Of a stretch of DNA of 62,000 nt, positions 21,614-31,120 are shown one piece after another. The notes beneath the pieces were generated by a model. That model was not told where the DNA came from, ran no database searches, and was given only the letters and a program-made list of their open reading frames with translations. Position 1 is the first letter of the stretch; every line of letters begins with the position of its first letter. Location of the stretch: contig NC_049991.1 in NCBI RefSeq assembly GCF_000003815.2, positions 18,694,611 through 18,756,610 on the forward strand, read 5' to 3'. This DNA is from Branchiostoma floridae. Taxonomy: Eukaryota > Chordata > Leptocardii > Amphioxiformes > Branchiostomatidae. Made by a program: the position numbers and the translations under genes.

Positions 21614-22296
21614 GCATGTATACATAATACATGAAATGGAATGGACTGTTTCAATGTGGTTTATTGTGCGCCTGGAGGTGGTTACTTGACAAGATTTTAC
21701 TGTACTACAGTCCTTAACTACAACACGTCTTGTTGGTGGTAACACTTGTAATGCTACTGGTCTGAACATATACAGCATTTGTCAATATCCAGAACAAAGA
21801 AATATCTTCTTCATTCATATTTTTCTTTGCTGATTTTTTGTTCTCAACTACAGCACAAATTTTGCCATTTTTGTGACTTCACCTAAAACATGCATGTAGT
21901 ACCTTGTTGTACAGTTCCATTTGGTCTTTTCCCCCGTCACATCTTATAATTGCTGAAGATGGTGCTCTCTTAGACTTAGTAGGTCCCTGCATTCTTGAAG
22001 TATCACCTGGTTCTTCTAGAATTTACCACAAGGCCATGTGGATGTGATCATTTGAATGACATTCTCTGGGAACCCAAAACTGATGCGAGTGTGCAAATAA
22101 AAAATAAAGTTCCCTCCCCCCCCCAAAAAAAATACTTCCTTCATTATCAAATCTAAGTGGCCAGAAGCTTAAACAAATACCTTAACACACACAGTATGGG
22201 TCTACCCAACAATAGATTCTTCATTTTTTTTCTTTCACATCCTCAGAATTGACTATGGCATTCTACAACAAACATGTAGGTATCTAATTTCTGATA

Positions 22297-22302
22297 TCTT
22301 TA
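22297..22302 (-). terminator. Probable MRPS7 polyadenylation signal
   Basis: AATAAA on the minus strand, 165 bp past the MRPS7 stop codon. It is the first canonical signal downstream and gives a short 3' UTR, normal for a ribosomal protein gene. Confidence 0.5.
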
Positions 22303-22466
22303 TTGCAATTTACAGCATACATTTGCTAATTTTGAAGCTCCTTTCTACATCAAAAACTTCTTGTTTTTGGAAACGGATGAAAATTGATGCACATGTAGAT
22401 TTCATCCATTCTAAGCAAAATTTAATCAACATGGTCTGATTCCTTATAATCACAAATGTCCCGCTT

Positions 22467-25400
22467 CTACCAGAATCTGAAGTGTCCGTAGGCTTTGTTG
22501 GCATCGGCCAGTTTGTGGAGATCATACTTCTTTCTGACAACCTTTCCCTGAAACAAGAGGGAAACATTTTGGTGAACATACCGCTTCATGCATCAATTGA
22601 AAGAGCATGAATGCGCCCTTAATTCAAGCTCCTGACCACTCCCCAACTAAGGTTGGGAGTACAGGGTTGGACAAGTCCACAAGTTTGATTGTCCTGGGCA
22701 AGTGAAATTACTGATCAGGAAAGCGCATGTCCTACCGCACTTGCCCGATCGGACAAGTACAACTTTTCCAGGAGTGACATTTTGATCTAATTCTTACTTT
22801 TTCACTGACATGGCATCAAGCATTGGTTAACACAGTAAAATAGAGCGAATTAAGTTTGCCATTAAAATATGTGTCCTCATGTATTTCAGTTTTACTTTGT
22901 TAAACTGTATTGTATCACAAGAGTTTGGGCCAAAGTCTAAAAAATGATTTAAAAAAAAAGATAATCCCTACCTACCAACCCTATTTTTTTCAGGACTGAA
23001 ACATACAGGAAACATAACATTTTCCCCTGAGGCCCAACTAGTGTTACAAGCAGTTTCCATGTACACCCACCTGTTCTTGATAGGCTTCTAATAAGTTGGA
23101 GGACAGTTTTTTAGCAAAGCTCTGCGACGGCCAGTCTCTGTTGTCTCTGGTCTCCGCGATCATCCAGTTCATGGCCAAGAACCGTCTCCTCTTGTCTGTT
23201 AGGGGTGTGGGAACCTACAGATGCAAAGGAGTCTTTTTTAACATGAAAGTTCATCTGTGTTGGTAGAATACATTATGGAACTGCTAAACTTTCTTTCCAA
23301 CACGAATTAATATAGGGACTTACCCTAAATTTTTGGTCAACTCCGTTGACCTTGTTCACAGAATGACCCTATCTCCAAATTTAGGGTAAGTCCCTATATT
23401 AGTTCGTGTTGGAAAGAAAGTTTAGCAGTTCCATAGAGTCTTTTTTAAATTTAAAAAAATGTACTTATTTATTCATACATACAAAAAAAACAATAAAAAA
23501 ATAAACAATAAATAAAAAAACAATGATACCACGGATCCTGACTGAAATCAAATGTGTGATACAAAAGAATCAAATTGAATTAAACTAAAGCAAGAAAAGG
23601 AACAATAGATATACAAGTATAAAGAACAATAATTATTATTATAGATATATAAAGAATGATAGATATATAAAGTTGCTGATTATTTTAAGCAAGAAAATCT
23701 TCAAAAACTCTGCACTATGGAAGGTGGATGCCCCCAGACCCCCCACCCCCACAATAGTCACTTACTGCCACTCATCAATTAAAATTGGACTTTTAATACT
23801 AAAATCCTAGCTAAAAGCCTGCTCTGGCGCTCTGACCTGGTAGGTTTTTCCTCCCCGTTTGGCACTCTGCACGCCGACCACAGGTTTGCAGTTCTCGATG
23901 CAAATATTATTGCAGCTTAACTGTTTTATTAATCTTATTACTAACGGATGCTCTGTGATCATTGATGCAATTTAGGTAAGATAGAGTTTATCTCGTGTAC
24001 CTACTATGTCATTGCAAATAAAATCTGCATCTTTTCATGGAGCAAATCTCTGGCTGTCTGACCTGGTAGGTTTTTCCTCCCCGTTTGACACTTTGCACGC
24101 CGACCACAGGTTTGCAGTTCTCGATGGCCGTGTGGAAGATGCGGACGGGATTACAGTCGATGTACGGCTTCTCCTCGGGCGGGGCCTCGTGGTACTTCTT
24201 TATCTGGTGTCTCTTCATGTGTTCGAACGCCTTCGAGGAAGGTACAGTTGTTAAGACATGGACTTCTAGTCATTTAAAAGCCTTTAAATAAGAAAGGTAG
24301 TTAAAGGCAACCTAAGCAATATCACATTGTTAAAAGTGGAAATATTCTGAATAAGGCAGTTTGCATAATATTGACATCTCATCATCATCGGTCGACGTGA
24401 TCAAATGTAGACATGTTCGCACATGTCTACACACGACGGGGTTATACCGCCCCTTACGGGGTGACATACCCTTTCGTAGGCTAATTACAAGACGGGGATG
24501 CGCCAGGTCTCCCGTCTGACATCTAATGCACTATTTTAGCACATTTACATCATCATTTCATAAATTGAGCCATTAAAAACAGCGCGGGAATGAGTTGCAC
24601 AAGGATTCCAGATCAAGTCATTATTTTTGGGGGGTACAATAATAAGGAATATCCTTGTGCAACTTGTCTGCGGACGGGATTACAGTCGATGTAAGGCTTC
24701 TCCTGGGGCGGAGCCTCATGGTACTTCTTTATCTGATGCCTCTTCATATGTTCGAACGCCTTCGAGAAAGGGAGTTAAGATACGGACTTAAGTGATTCAA
24801 AGAAAAGTATGTAAGATATGGACTTCTAGTAGTTCAAAAGCCTTCAAGAAAGGTAGTTCAAGTAATTCAAAAGCCTTTAAGAAAGGTAAAGAATTAGATA
24901 TGGACTTCTGGTAATTCAAAGGCCTTTAAGAAAGGTAGTTAACATATATGGACTTAAGTAATTCAAATGCCATCAAGAAAGGTACAGTGGTTAAGATATG
25001 ACCTTCTAGTCATTCAAAAGCCTTTAAATAAGAAAGGTAGTTAAGATATGGAGTTAAGTAATTAAAAAGCCTTCAAGAAAGGTACGATGTACATGTAGTT
25101 AAGAAAAAGCCTTCAAGAAAGGTAGTTACTAGTAAGATTTGCACTTGAGTAATTCAAAAGCCTTCAAGAAAGGTAGTTACTAGTAAGATTTGGACTTATG
25201 TAATTCAAAAGCCTTCAAGAAAGGTACAGTTGTTAAGATATGGACTTAAACTTCTTATGTAATTCAAAAGCCTTTCAACGTACCGGTAGTTAAGATATGG
25301 ATTCAAGTAAATCAGAAGCCTTGGGTGTTCTTACCCAAATATAAAGTGAAAAACTCACCTTTTCTACAATGGACCTGGCCAGAGCTCTTTCTCCTTTTTT

Positions 25401-27396
25401 CATAACGTAGCTGGTGAACTTTCTGTAAAGTAGGCACAAGAATGACCATGAATAAGATAAATCTAGAAAGCAGGTTTGACTGTACAAGCAAAACAACCCC
25501 TAACAAATGTTATCACTTCCCGAGTATGACATAGATATAGAATACAACACGGTGTATTCCGTATCACCCCAGGTACCTGCCCGACCACGGGAAGGATTGC
25601 CCGATGGCCGAAGGGAGGGATGGGACCGAGGGTGATGCAGAATACACCGTGTTGTATTTTATTTATGTCATACCCACCTGAGAAAACACATATTTCGAAG
25701 CAAAATGCACCAGAAGTTGAGAAAATGTGTCCTCAAAGAAAAGATAACAACAGCAATTCTAAAGTCCAAATCCAATATTCAAATTTTTCAACCGTGCCGT
25801 ATTCGGCCCGTTCGAAATAGTTCGATTTACTCGAAGGAAGCCAGAGTGATAAAACTTTCGAACCTGTGTGATACGGAAAGTTATCACACGCTCCAGAACA
25901 CCTGTATCGAACGTTTTCACGTCATAGGTATGACATCAAGTAACTTACGTGACTTCAGGGTAGTGGAAGATGGAGGTTGACTGTGTGGGGAGGGCAGACT
26001 TGACGGGGCGTGTGTGCGCCAGGCCGTCAATCTCCTCCGGCTTACGGAAGTACTCCTTATCCACCACAGGCTCTTGGTACGTTTCGTGCCACACCACGGT
26101 ACGAACCTGCTCCACGCTACACAACAACACGATAGGATATTAAACGTTAAATGGGGCTCGAAATACCACCTGCATACTAGTATTCAGGTTAGTGCAGGTA
26201 AAATTGGACCTGTGCAGGTATTTCTGGTGTCTACCTGCACTGGTCCATGTACTAGTACTGGGTTCTATACATAAATGTCCTATGATGTAGCCTGTATGTG
26301 GACTGTTATTACTATTAGCTGCATTGGCTGTTACCACCTATGAAGTATAAAAGAAAGAAAAAATAGCAATGGGTGTGCGCCAGGGCATCGATCTCCTCCG
26401 GCTTACGGAAGTACTCCTTTTCCACCACAGGCTCTTGGTACGTTTCGTGCCACACCACGGTACGGACATGGTCCACACTACACAACACAATAGGATATAA
26501 AGTTAAACGTTAAACCGGCTTCAAAATACCATATGCAGGTAAGTGCAGGTAAACTTGGAGCTGTTCTGGTGTCTACCTGCACCTATTTAAACCTGCACTG
26601 GTCCATGTACTGGGTTTTATACATAAATGTCCTATGATGAAGGTGTATATGGATTGTTATTAGCTGCATTGGCTGTTACTACCTATGAAGTATAAAAGAA
26701 AAAAAATAGCAATGAGTGTGTGCCAGGGCATCGATCTCATCGACTGTACACAACTACACAATAGGATGTAAAGTTAAAATAAAAGTTATTATTATAGTAC
26801 TATAGGATATAAAGTTAAACGTTAAGTACTGGCTACCCCAGCTCCATCCAGCTGTAGTGACAAAAGCTTATAGTACACCCAGGAGCAAGAGGTATGGAGT
26901 TAAAATACAGTTGTCATGCTGCACAATAAGACACACAGAGAGTTTATGTAAAAAAAATGCTTTTCATCTAATAAAACACAATGCTTATCCCTTTGTTTTA
27001 AAAATTGGTAATGAAATTTGAGCAAAAACGACAATGTGTTGTAGATGTTTACACATCTAGAAATTGCGAAAGTGCGCTAGAGTCCTTTAGAACGTCTACT
27101 GAGGACTGGACGGAGCTGACAGTCCTACCCAACCGAAGTACTCTACTACACTCCCTAAAACTAGGTCTACTCTTTCCTCGGGGATCATAAATGGGGAGGG
27201 GGGCAGTGGTTTCAACCAGATTTCCTTAGTCTTAGCTCTAAATGTATCGACCAAGGAAACCACATTACTAGATCTCAGTAACGGATATATAATAGTGAAC
27301 CGTTGTAAAGTGTTTGACTCACGCCAGGCCCCATCTCGGTGCGGAAACCATGAAAAGTCGGCAGCTCGCAGTTTTTCCGCACATGGGCAGCGCCAT
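22467..27396 (-). CDS. MRPS7: Mitochondrial small ribosomal subunit protein uS7m
   Basis: Complete gene, six exons on the minus strand: 27323-27396, 25949-26116, 25359-25422, 24063-24230, 23071-23214, 22467-22547, totalling 699 nt (232 aa plus TAG). All junctions are GT-AG and phases match (2, 2, 0, 0, 0). The N-terminus is Arg/Ser-rich and lacks acidic residues (MALPMCGKTASCRLF), fitting a mitochondrial presequence. The uS7 core is clear: KFTSYVMKKGERALARSIV (82-102), NCKPVVGVQSVKRGGKTYQ (about 140-158), TDKRRRFLAMNWMI (about 163-176), and the C-terminal DLHKLADANKAYGHFRFW, which matches the family ending. uS7m binds 12S rRNA in the head of the 28S mitoribosomal subunit. Human MRPS7 is about 240 aa, so length agrees. 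Partial copies of exons 2 and 4 lie in the introns. Confidence 0.95.
22655..22920. repeat. 'cagggttggacaagt' family, copy 1
   Basis: Shares 'acagggttggacaagtc', 'cacttgcccgatcggacaag' and 'catcaagcattggttaacac' with 50788-51130. A third, poorer piece is at 56625-56740. Confidence 0.65.
23274..23435. repeat. Long near-perfect foldback in MRPS7 intron
   Basis: Arms of about 58 bp ('tatggaactgctaaactttc' and its complement at the far end) with one visible mismatch and a 46-bp loop, just upstream of exon 5 in gene orientation. Confidence 0.9.
23837..23900 (-). pseudogene. 3' half of a duplicated MRPS7 exon 4
   Basis: Copy of the last 64 nt of exon 4 (IENCKPVVGVQSAKRGGKTYQ) with its gtcag donor intact, but with unrelated sequence where the 5' half should be. 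It has one Val-to-Ala change against the intact exon. With no acceptor nearby it is unlikely to be used. Confidence 0.8.
24592..24665. repeat. Short inverted repeat at the break of the exon 4 copy
   Basis: 'gagttgcacaaggattcc' pairs with 'ggaatatccttgtgcaact'. It directly abuts the truncated exon 4 copy, so its insertion may have split that copy. Confidence 0.65.
24669..24759 (-). pseudogene. 5' half of a duplicated MRPS7 exon 4
   Basis: Reverse complement of a close copy of the first 91 nt of exon 4 (AFEHMKRHQIKKYHEAPP, then EKPYIDCNPVR). It has the same acceptor-like cttctcgaag but stops abruptly in a short inverted repeat (24592-24665). Together with 23837-23900 it makes up nearly all of a second exon 4; only about 13 nt are missing between the halves. 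The intact exon 4 (24063-24230) sits between them. Confidence 0.8.
24761..25325 (-). repeat. Intronic minisatellite built from an MRPS7 acceptor-like unit
   Basis: About 12 imperfect units of 33-60 bp fill the intron between MRPS7 exons 3 and 4. On the plus strand each has the form 'gccttcaagaaaggtagtt', then 'aagatatggactt' and 'taattcaaaa'. The first words match the exon 4 boundary ('gccttcgaggaaggtacagtt' at 24229-24249). On the gene strand each unit therefore reads ctttcttgaag|gcttttgaa, an imitation of the real acceptor ccttcctcgaag|GCGTTCGAA. Confidence 0.85.
25529..25672. repeat. Foldback element in MRPS7 intron 2
   Basis: 'gaatacaacacggtgtattc' region pairs with 'gaatacaccgtgttgtatt', and both arms extend to 'gacata'/'tatgtc'. 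Confidence 0.7.
26372..26477 (-). pseudogene. Partial duplicate of MRPS7 exon 2
   Basis: This repeats the 5' part of exon 2 about 361 bp upstream of it in gene orientation, encoding RTVVWHETYQEPVV and KEYFRKPEEID. It keeps the acceptor side but breaks off about 60 nt before the exon's end and has no donor. The surrounding intron was copied too ('aggatataaagttaaacgtt', 'cctgcactggtccatgtac'). A third, shorter scrap with the 'gccagggcatcgatctc' core lies at 26714-26741. The copy looks non-functional. Confidence 0.8.
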
Positions 27397-27422
27397 GTTG
27401 GATCTATCCCACAATCCCCCAG

Positions 27423-27435
27423 CCAACATGGCGGC
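27423..27435 (+). promoter_or_regulatory. YY1-like site upstream of MRPS7
   Basis: ccaacATGGCGGc matches the YY1 consensus (AANATGGCGGC). It lies about 30 bp upstream of the MRPS7 start codon on the opposite strand. YY1-type sites near the transcription start are common in animal ribosomal and mitochondrial-protein genes. On the minus strand it sits in the likely 5' UTR or core promoter. Confidence 0.45.
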
Positions 27436-28043
27436 CCCCTGGTGTAAGGTGAGTCATCGCAAGGACCCAGAAGTGGCGGTGCGCCATGATAGATAGCCAC
27501 GCTGCTATTGGTCAGCTATACTCGCAGTGATTCAATGCTATTGGTTAAACTTCTGAGCGACGGGTACACTGCAGTTTCCCCAGTGCTTTCGATCTGTTGT
27601 GTTCATGACGCCGTGTCTGGGAGATTTCAGGTAAAAAAGATCGTATTTCTGAACATATTTATCCCAACTAACTCATTTTACTGGTAGGTCTTACTTCATA
27701 GACCGGATATATACGTAAATAATCCAGGTTGGCGTGGAAAATGATCTGAAAACATTGATTTTGTTACGTGCATATAATTAATAATGTCCACGTGCGTGCT
27801 GGGGTCTGCATGGAGGGATAATTTCTGGCAACGCTCAACGACAAATTTAGGACTGCTGTTAAATTTCGGAAAGCTTTCCAACGCATTTTGCAGTTTTTCT
27901 GCAGCCCGGACAGCTGAAAAACCTATCCAGTCTGAAAAGAATGTCTGCATGGGGGTATATCCTTGGTCCAACTTTACTCGGATGTTGTACTGGCCAGAGG
28001 AGTAGTTTTCCTCACCGACTGCCTGGAATATATTCAGGGGTGC

Positions 28044-28441
28044 CTAAGCATTTGCACGAACCCTATGAAATTCGTACGAATATTATGTGATACACACGAA
28101 TCACTATGCAAAAACGCTCGAATATTATGAAATTCGCACGAATCACTATGTGATTCACACGAACCTTATGAGATTTGCACGATCCTTATGCAAAAAGGAG
28201 GAGGCATGATTTTGAGCGTTTCTAGCCGTGATATTTATATTTCAAGGCATGGAATGGACATTTACCGTCGCAAAGATGTATTTGATAGCCTGTGAGCTAC
28301 TGTTTTGCTTCATTTCGGCATGTTACATCGTATTTTCCGTCGCCGCCGATCGAAGCCGCCATCTTGAAAATCCCGCTCCGTCTGTCACGTGACCCCAGCA
28401 GTGGTTGCGCAATTTCGCATAAGGATCGTGCAAATCTCATT
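28044..28441. repeat. Short-period array with inverted partner
   Basis: About eight copies of an 'acgaa...tatg..att' word between 28044 and 28195. 'gagatttgcacgatccttat' in the last copy has its exact complement at 28417-28436. Confidence 0.65.
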
Positions 28442-29295
28442 CATTGTGGAAGGGCCAAGACCACCCCCACACCATCCCCCATGGGTCGCTTGTAATATAC
28501 CTCGCCTTTACCACTACGCTAAAGTAAAATCTTGGCTAGAACCCTGACATTGAATCAACTTTCTATTAATTTGGCAGCATCACCAATAACCCAAAGGTAT
28601 TTCCTATGTATGCCCACAAACAACTGTAAACTTCTCTAATGCATGATTTAGACACAGTTTTTCACAATATTGGCGTGCCGACAACCTCTCGCCGACAGCT
28701 TTTTTTCTGCGTCTAGATGGAATGCTCGGTCACGAGCTGACGCCGATGATGATGATGAGATGGAATTGCAATATCGCCATAAAGATATCAGCAGAATTTC
28801 TCGTGAATGGTCCGGACCATTCGTACGATAGCTTAGCAGGGGTCCCCGTTAGCTTGGCATGGGTCCCCGACAGCTTCCGCGTGCGTGTAGATGCGCCCCG
28901 ACTTCGGGAGGGCTCATTAGCATATAACGCGGACTCATTAGGCTATATAGCAGCTAAGCTGTTTATGACTGCAAGCACCACGGGTGTTCCGTGGCCAACG
29001 TTCCAGATCCCTCCCGAGATATCGGCAAAAACTGTGTATAGATTGGGCCTAAAATGCAGTGTATGTGGGGCAACGACCTTGTGTGACACTCTGGAGGCAT
29101 TGTTTAAACATGTATGAGTTAAAAAAACACAGCAAGTCCTACATATTCACCAGTTATTTTGAGTTCGTCCGCCGGTTCTAAGATCAAAGCAATTCTTGGC
29201 TGCCAACATTTTGTTTCGTCTTGTGTCAAGATACATTACTACATTTACTACTTGAATGCTTTGTCTAAATTGACCTTTCCATTACGCAATTAGGG

Positions 29296-29535
29296 ATGTC
29301 AGGGATACGCCGTAATGTGGTATGGAACGATGGCTGCAAGTATGATTATTCAAACATTCCCAAAAAGAAAAGACGCAGCGGAAACTCCAGTGCATCTACA
29401 AATTCTACATCCACGAGGAGAGAAGGGAGTAGCAAGATCCCTGATTCAGAAATCAACCAGTTGCAGGATGCCCCTGATCAAAGCATGGTGTCAAGTCTGT
29501 CCGACTCTCAGGTAGACTCTGCTACGTATATCTAG
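29296..29535 (+). other. Unplaced ORF, 79 aa, unknown
   Basis: ATG to TAG in one piece. It is basic at residues 24-28 (KKKRRSG), then Ser/Thr-rich (SGNSSASTNSTS), then acidic. I do not recognise it. The composition resembles a nuclear protein with a short NLS more than random AT-rich DNA, but no second exon or domain supports a gene. It could equally be chance or old transposon sequence. Confidence 0.2.
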
Positions 29536-30527
29536 TTATGATTGATTGATTGATTGACTATAACTAACGGTTAGAATTTTCGTTATCAAGTTTGCCTGTC
29601 CGAGAACAGCATGACAGACTATAGTATAAAAGCTGTGGTTGAATGTCTTTTTCATACAATGTATATAATGGCAATCATGGTAGGATTGGCCAGTCGGGCC
29701 TCTTGTGAAGAATTATGCTGAAGGAAGTAACTCTAAGAAATTTCCTCCACCTTAGCAACATTCACCATATGGACGGATGAGCTTAACTCTCGCTTGTTAT
29801 TTCGTTGCAAATTTTCCATTTCTGAGTTGTCATGAAGCGTTTCAACTTAACCTGCAGCATTTCCTAGGCACACAAATCCACCAGTGCATGGACATTACTG
29901 GATTACACTGAACCAGTTGAACTGAGAGGCTTCTGTGCAGACCTTCTGCACATTTGCCAGTAACCTGATCGAGATATGAACTGGGATTAATTTGTTACTT
30001 GGGAGTAAACAACTGTCTGTTTTGCAAGAAAAAGACCTTATAGTTACATGATATTTTTTATTTTCTAGTATGTTTTGCCCAAAGACAACCATGCAGATAT
30101 TGATAATATGTGCATTGCAAAATGACAGCGATGCCTTTAAAGTTTAAAACATTAGTACATATTTTTGGTCAGTTAATCTGTGGTTGTCTTTTTTACAGTT
30201 CACCTAGATCCAATCAGCTAATTACATGGCGTGATAGGCCATTTCTTCACCTTAACATTATAACAATTCTGGATTCATCCAGCCTCGGCCTCGGCTGCTT
30301 ATAGCCATTTGCGTATTTCCGACCGGGGCTCATCAAATCTGCCTCAGCCTATTCTAGCCTCCTTCGCTGGCCTTTCTGTTGTCGTTGGTGTAATTTGTAT
30401 GAGTGTTTGAGGGGGAGGGGGGCCATTCGCGACTTTCCTAACATCGTGGCCGAGTTTTGCACCAGGAAATTTCTTATGTCGGGAAAGGATTAATGTCGCG
30501 GAAATAATGCGCTTCTAGCCTGGCGCA

Positions 30528-30585
30528 CCGCCTTATAGAGCTGCCTGTAATACCTCGAGGTATTACAGGCAGCTCTATAAGGCGG
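30528..30585. repeat. Perfect 58-bp palindrome without spacer
   Basis: 29-bp arms (ccgccttatagagctgcctg onward) meet at acctc|gaggt with no central base. No flanking direct repeats were seen. Confidence 0.97.
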
Positions 30586-31120
30586 TCGCAGCCCACAGTA
30601 TTAATCCGCGACCCCCGTGGTCTATTACGTAGGGGTAAGAAAGTAGTGCGGCCGAAATCTGGAAGCGCCTGTAAACACCGTAACGTGAAAGACAGCTGGG
30701 GATGAGCTTTGCTATATGGTAGTATAACAAGTCGACTTTCAGGTGATATGTGTAAGATTTTGATGTTTGTCCATTTGGTGTATAAATGCGCGTGACCTTT
30801 ACAGCTGCCTGCCCCTGTGAGTCGGCTGCAGTTCCGCATGACCCCGCATGACCCCATTTAAAAGAGGTCTTTACAAAAATTCAAAACGACAACTTTTTCT
30901 GTTTTTCAACTATTTTGGTAGCTTATACCCTCGACTTCAACATATTAGTTTGTCGTGTTTGAAAACTGCACCCTACTATGATTTTATCAGCGTCGATGTC
31001 AGTCACCTTGTGGTCCTTAACTATAGAAATCCCCATAGGCCGAAAACTGTGTTCTGCTACCGTAAAAAATAGCGTTTCGCGTGTTTACTTGATTTCTGCT
31101 CGCCTAAAACCACTTCTAAT

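Larger units (their letters stand above)
18600..22280. other. Intergenic region between polycystin-like gene and MRPS7
   Basis: No coding exon recognised. It contains the SINE-like piece, degenerate tandem repeats, two perfect palindromes and a hAT-like MITE. AATAAA at 20169-20174 and 20905-20910 are possible but unproven polyadenylation signals for upstream transcripts. Confidence 0.5.
27480..31120. other. Upstream region between MRPS7 and RSAD1
   Basis: About 3.6 kb between the two start codons. It holds no recognisable coding exon. It contains the array and foldback at 28044-28441, a perfect palindrome at 30528-30585, and unplaced ORFs at 28722-29117 and 29296-29535. A possible non-coding first exon of RSAD1 ending at 27630 ('gggagatttcag|gtaaaa') is only a guess. 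Confidence 0.4.

Noticed and set aside
24761-25325. Regularly spaced repeats resembling a CRISPR array
   Set aside because: Units vary in length and the 'spacers' are also repeated; it lies in an intron of an animal gene. It is a minisatellite.
28722-29117. 131-aa plus-strand ORF
   Set aside because: No recognisable domain, no fitting splice sites, and no sign of conserved residues; I could not support it as a gene.
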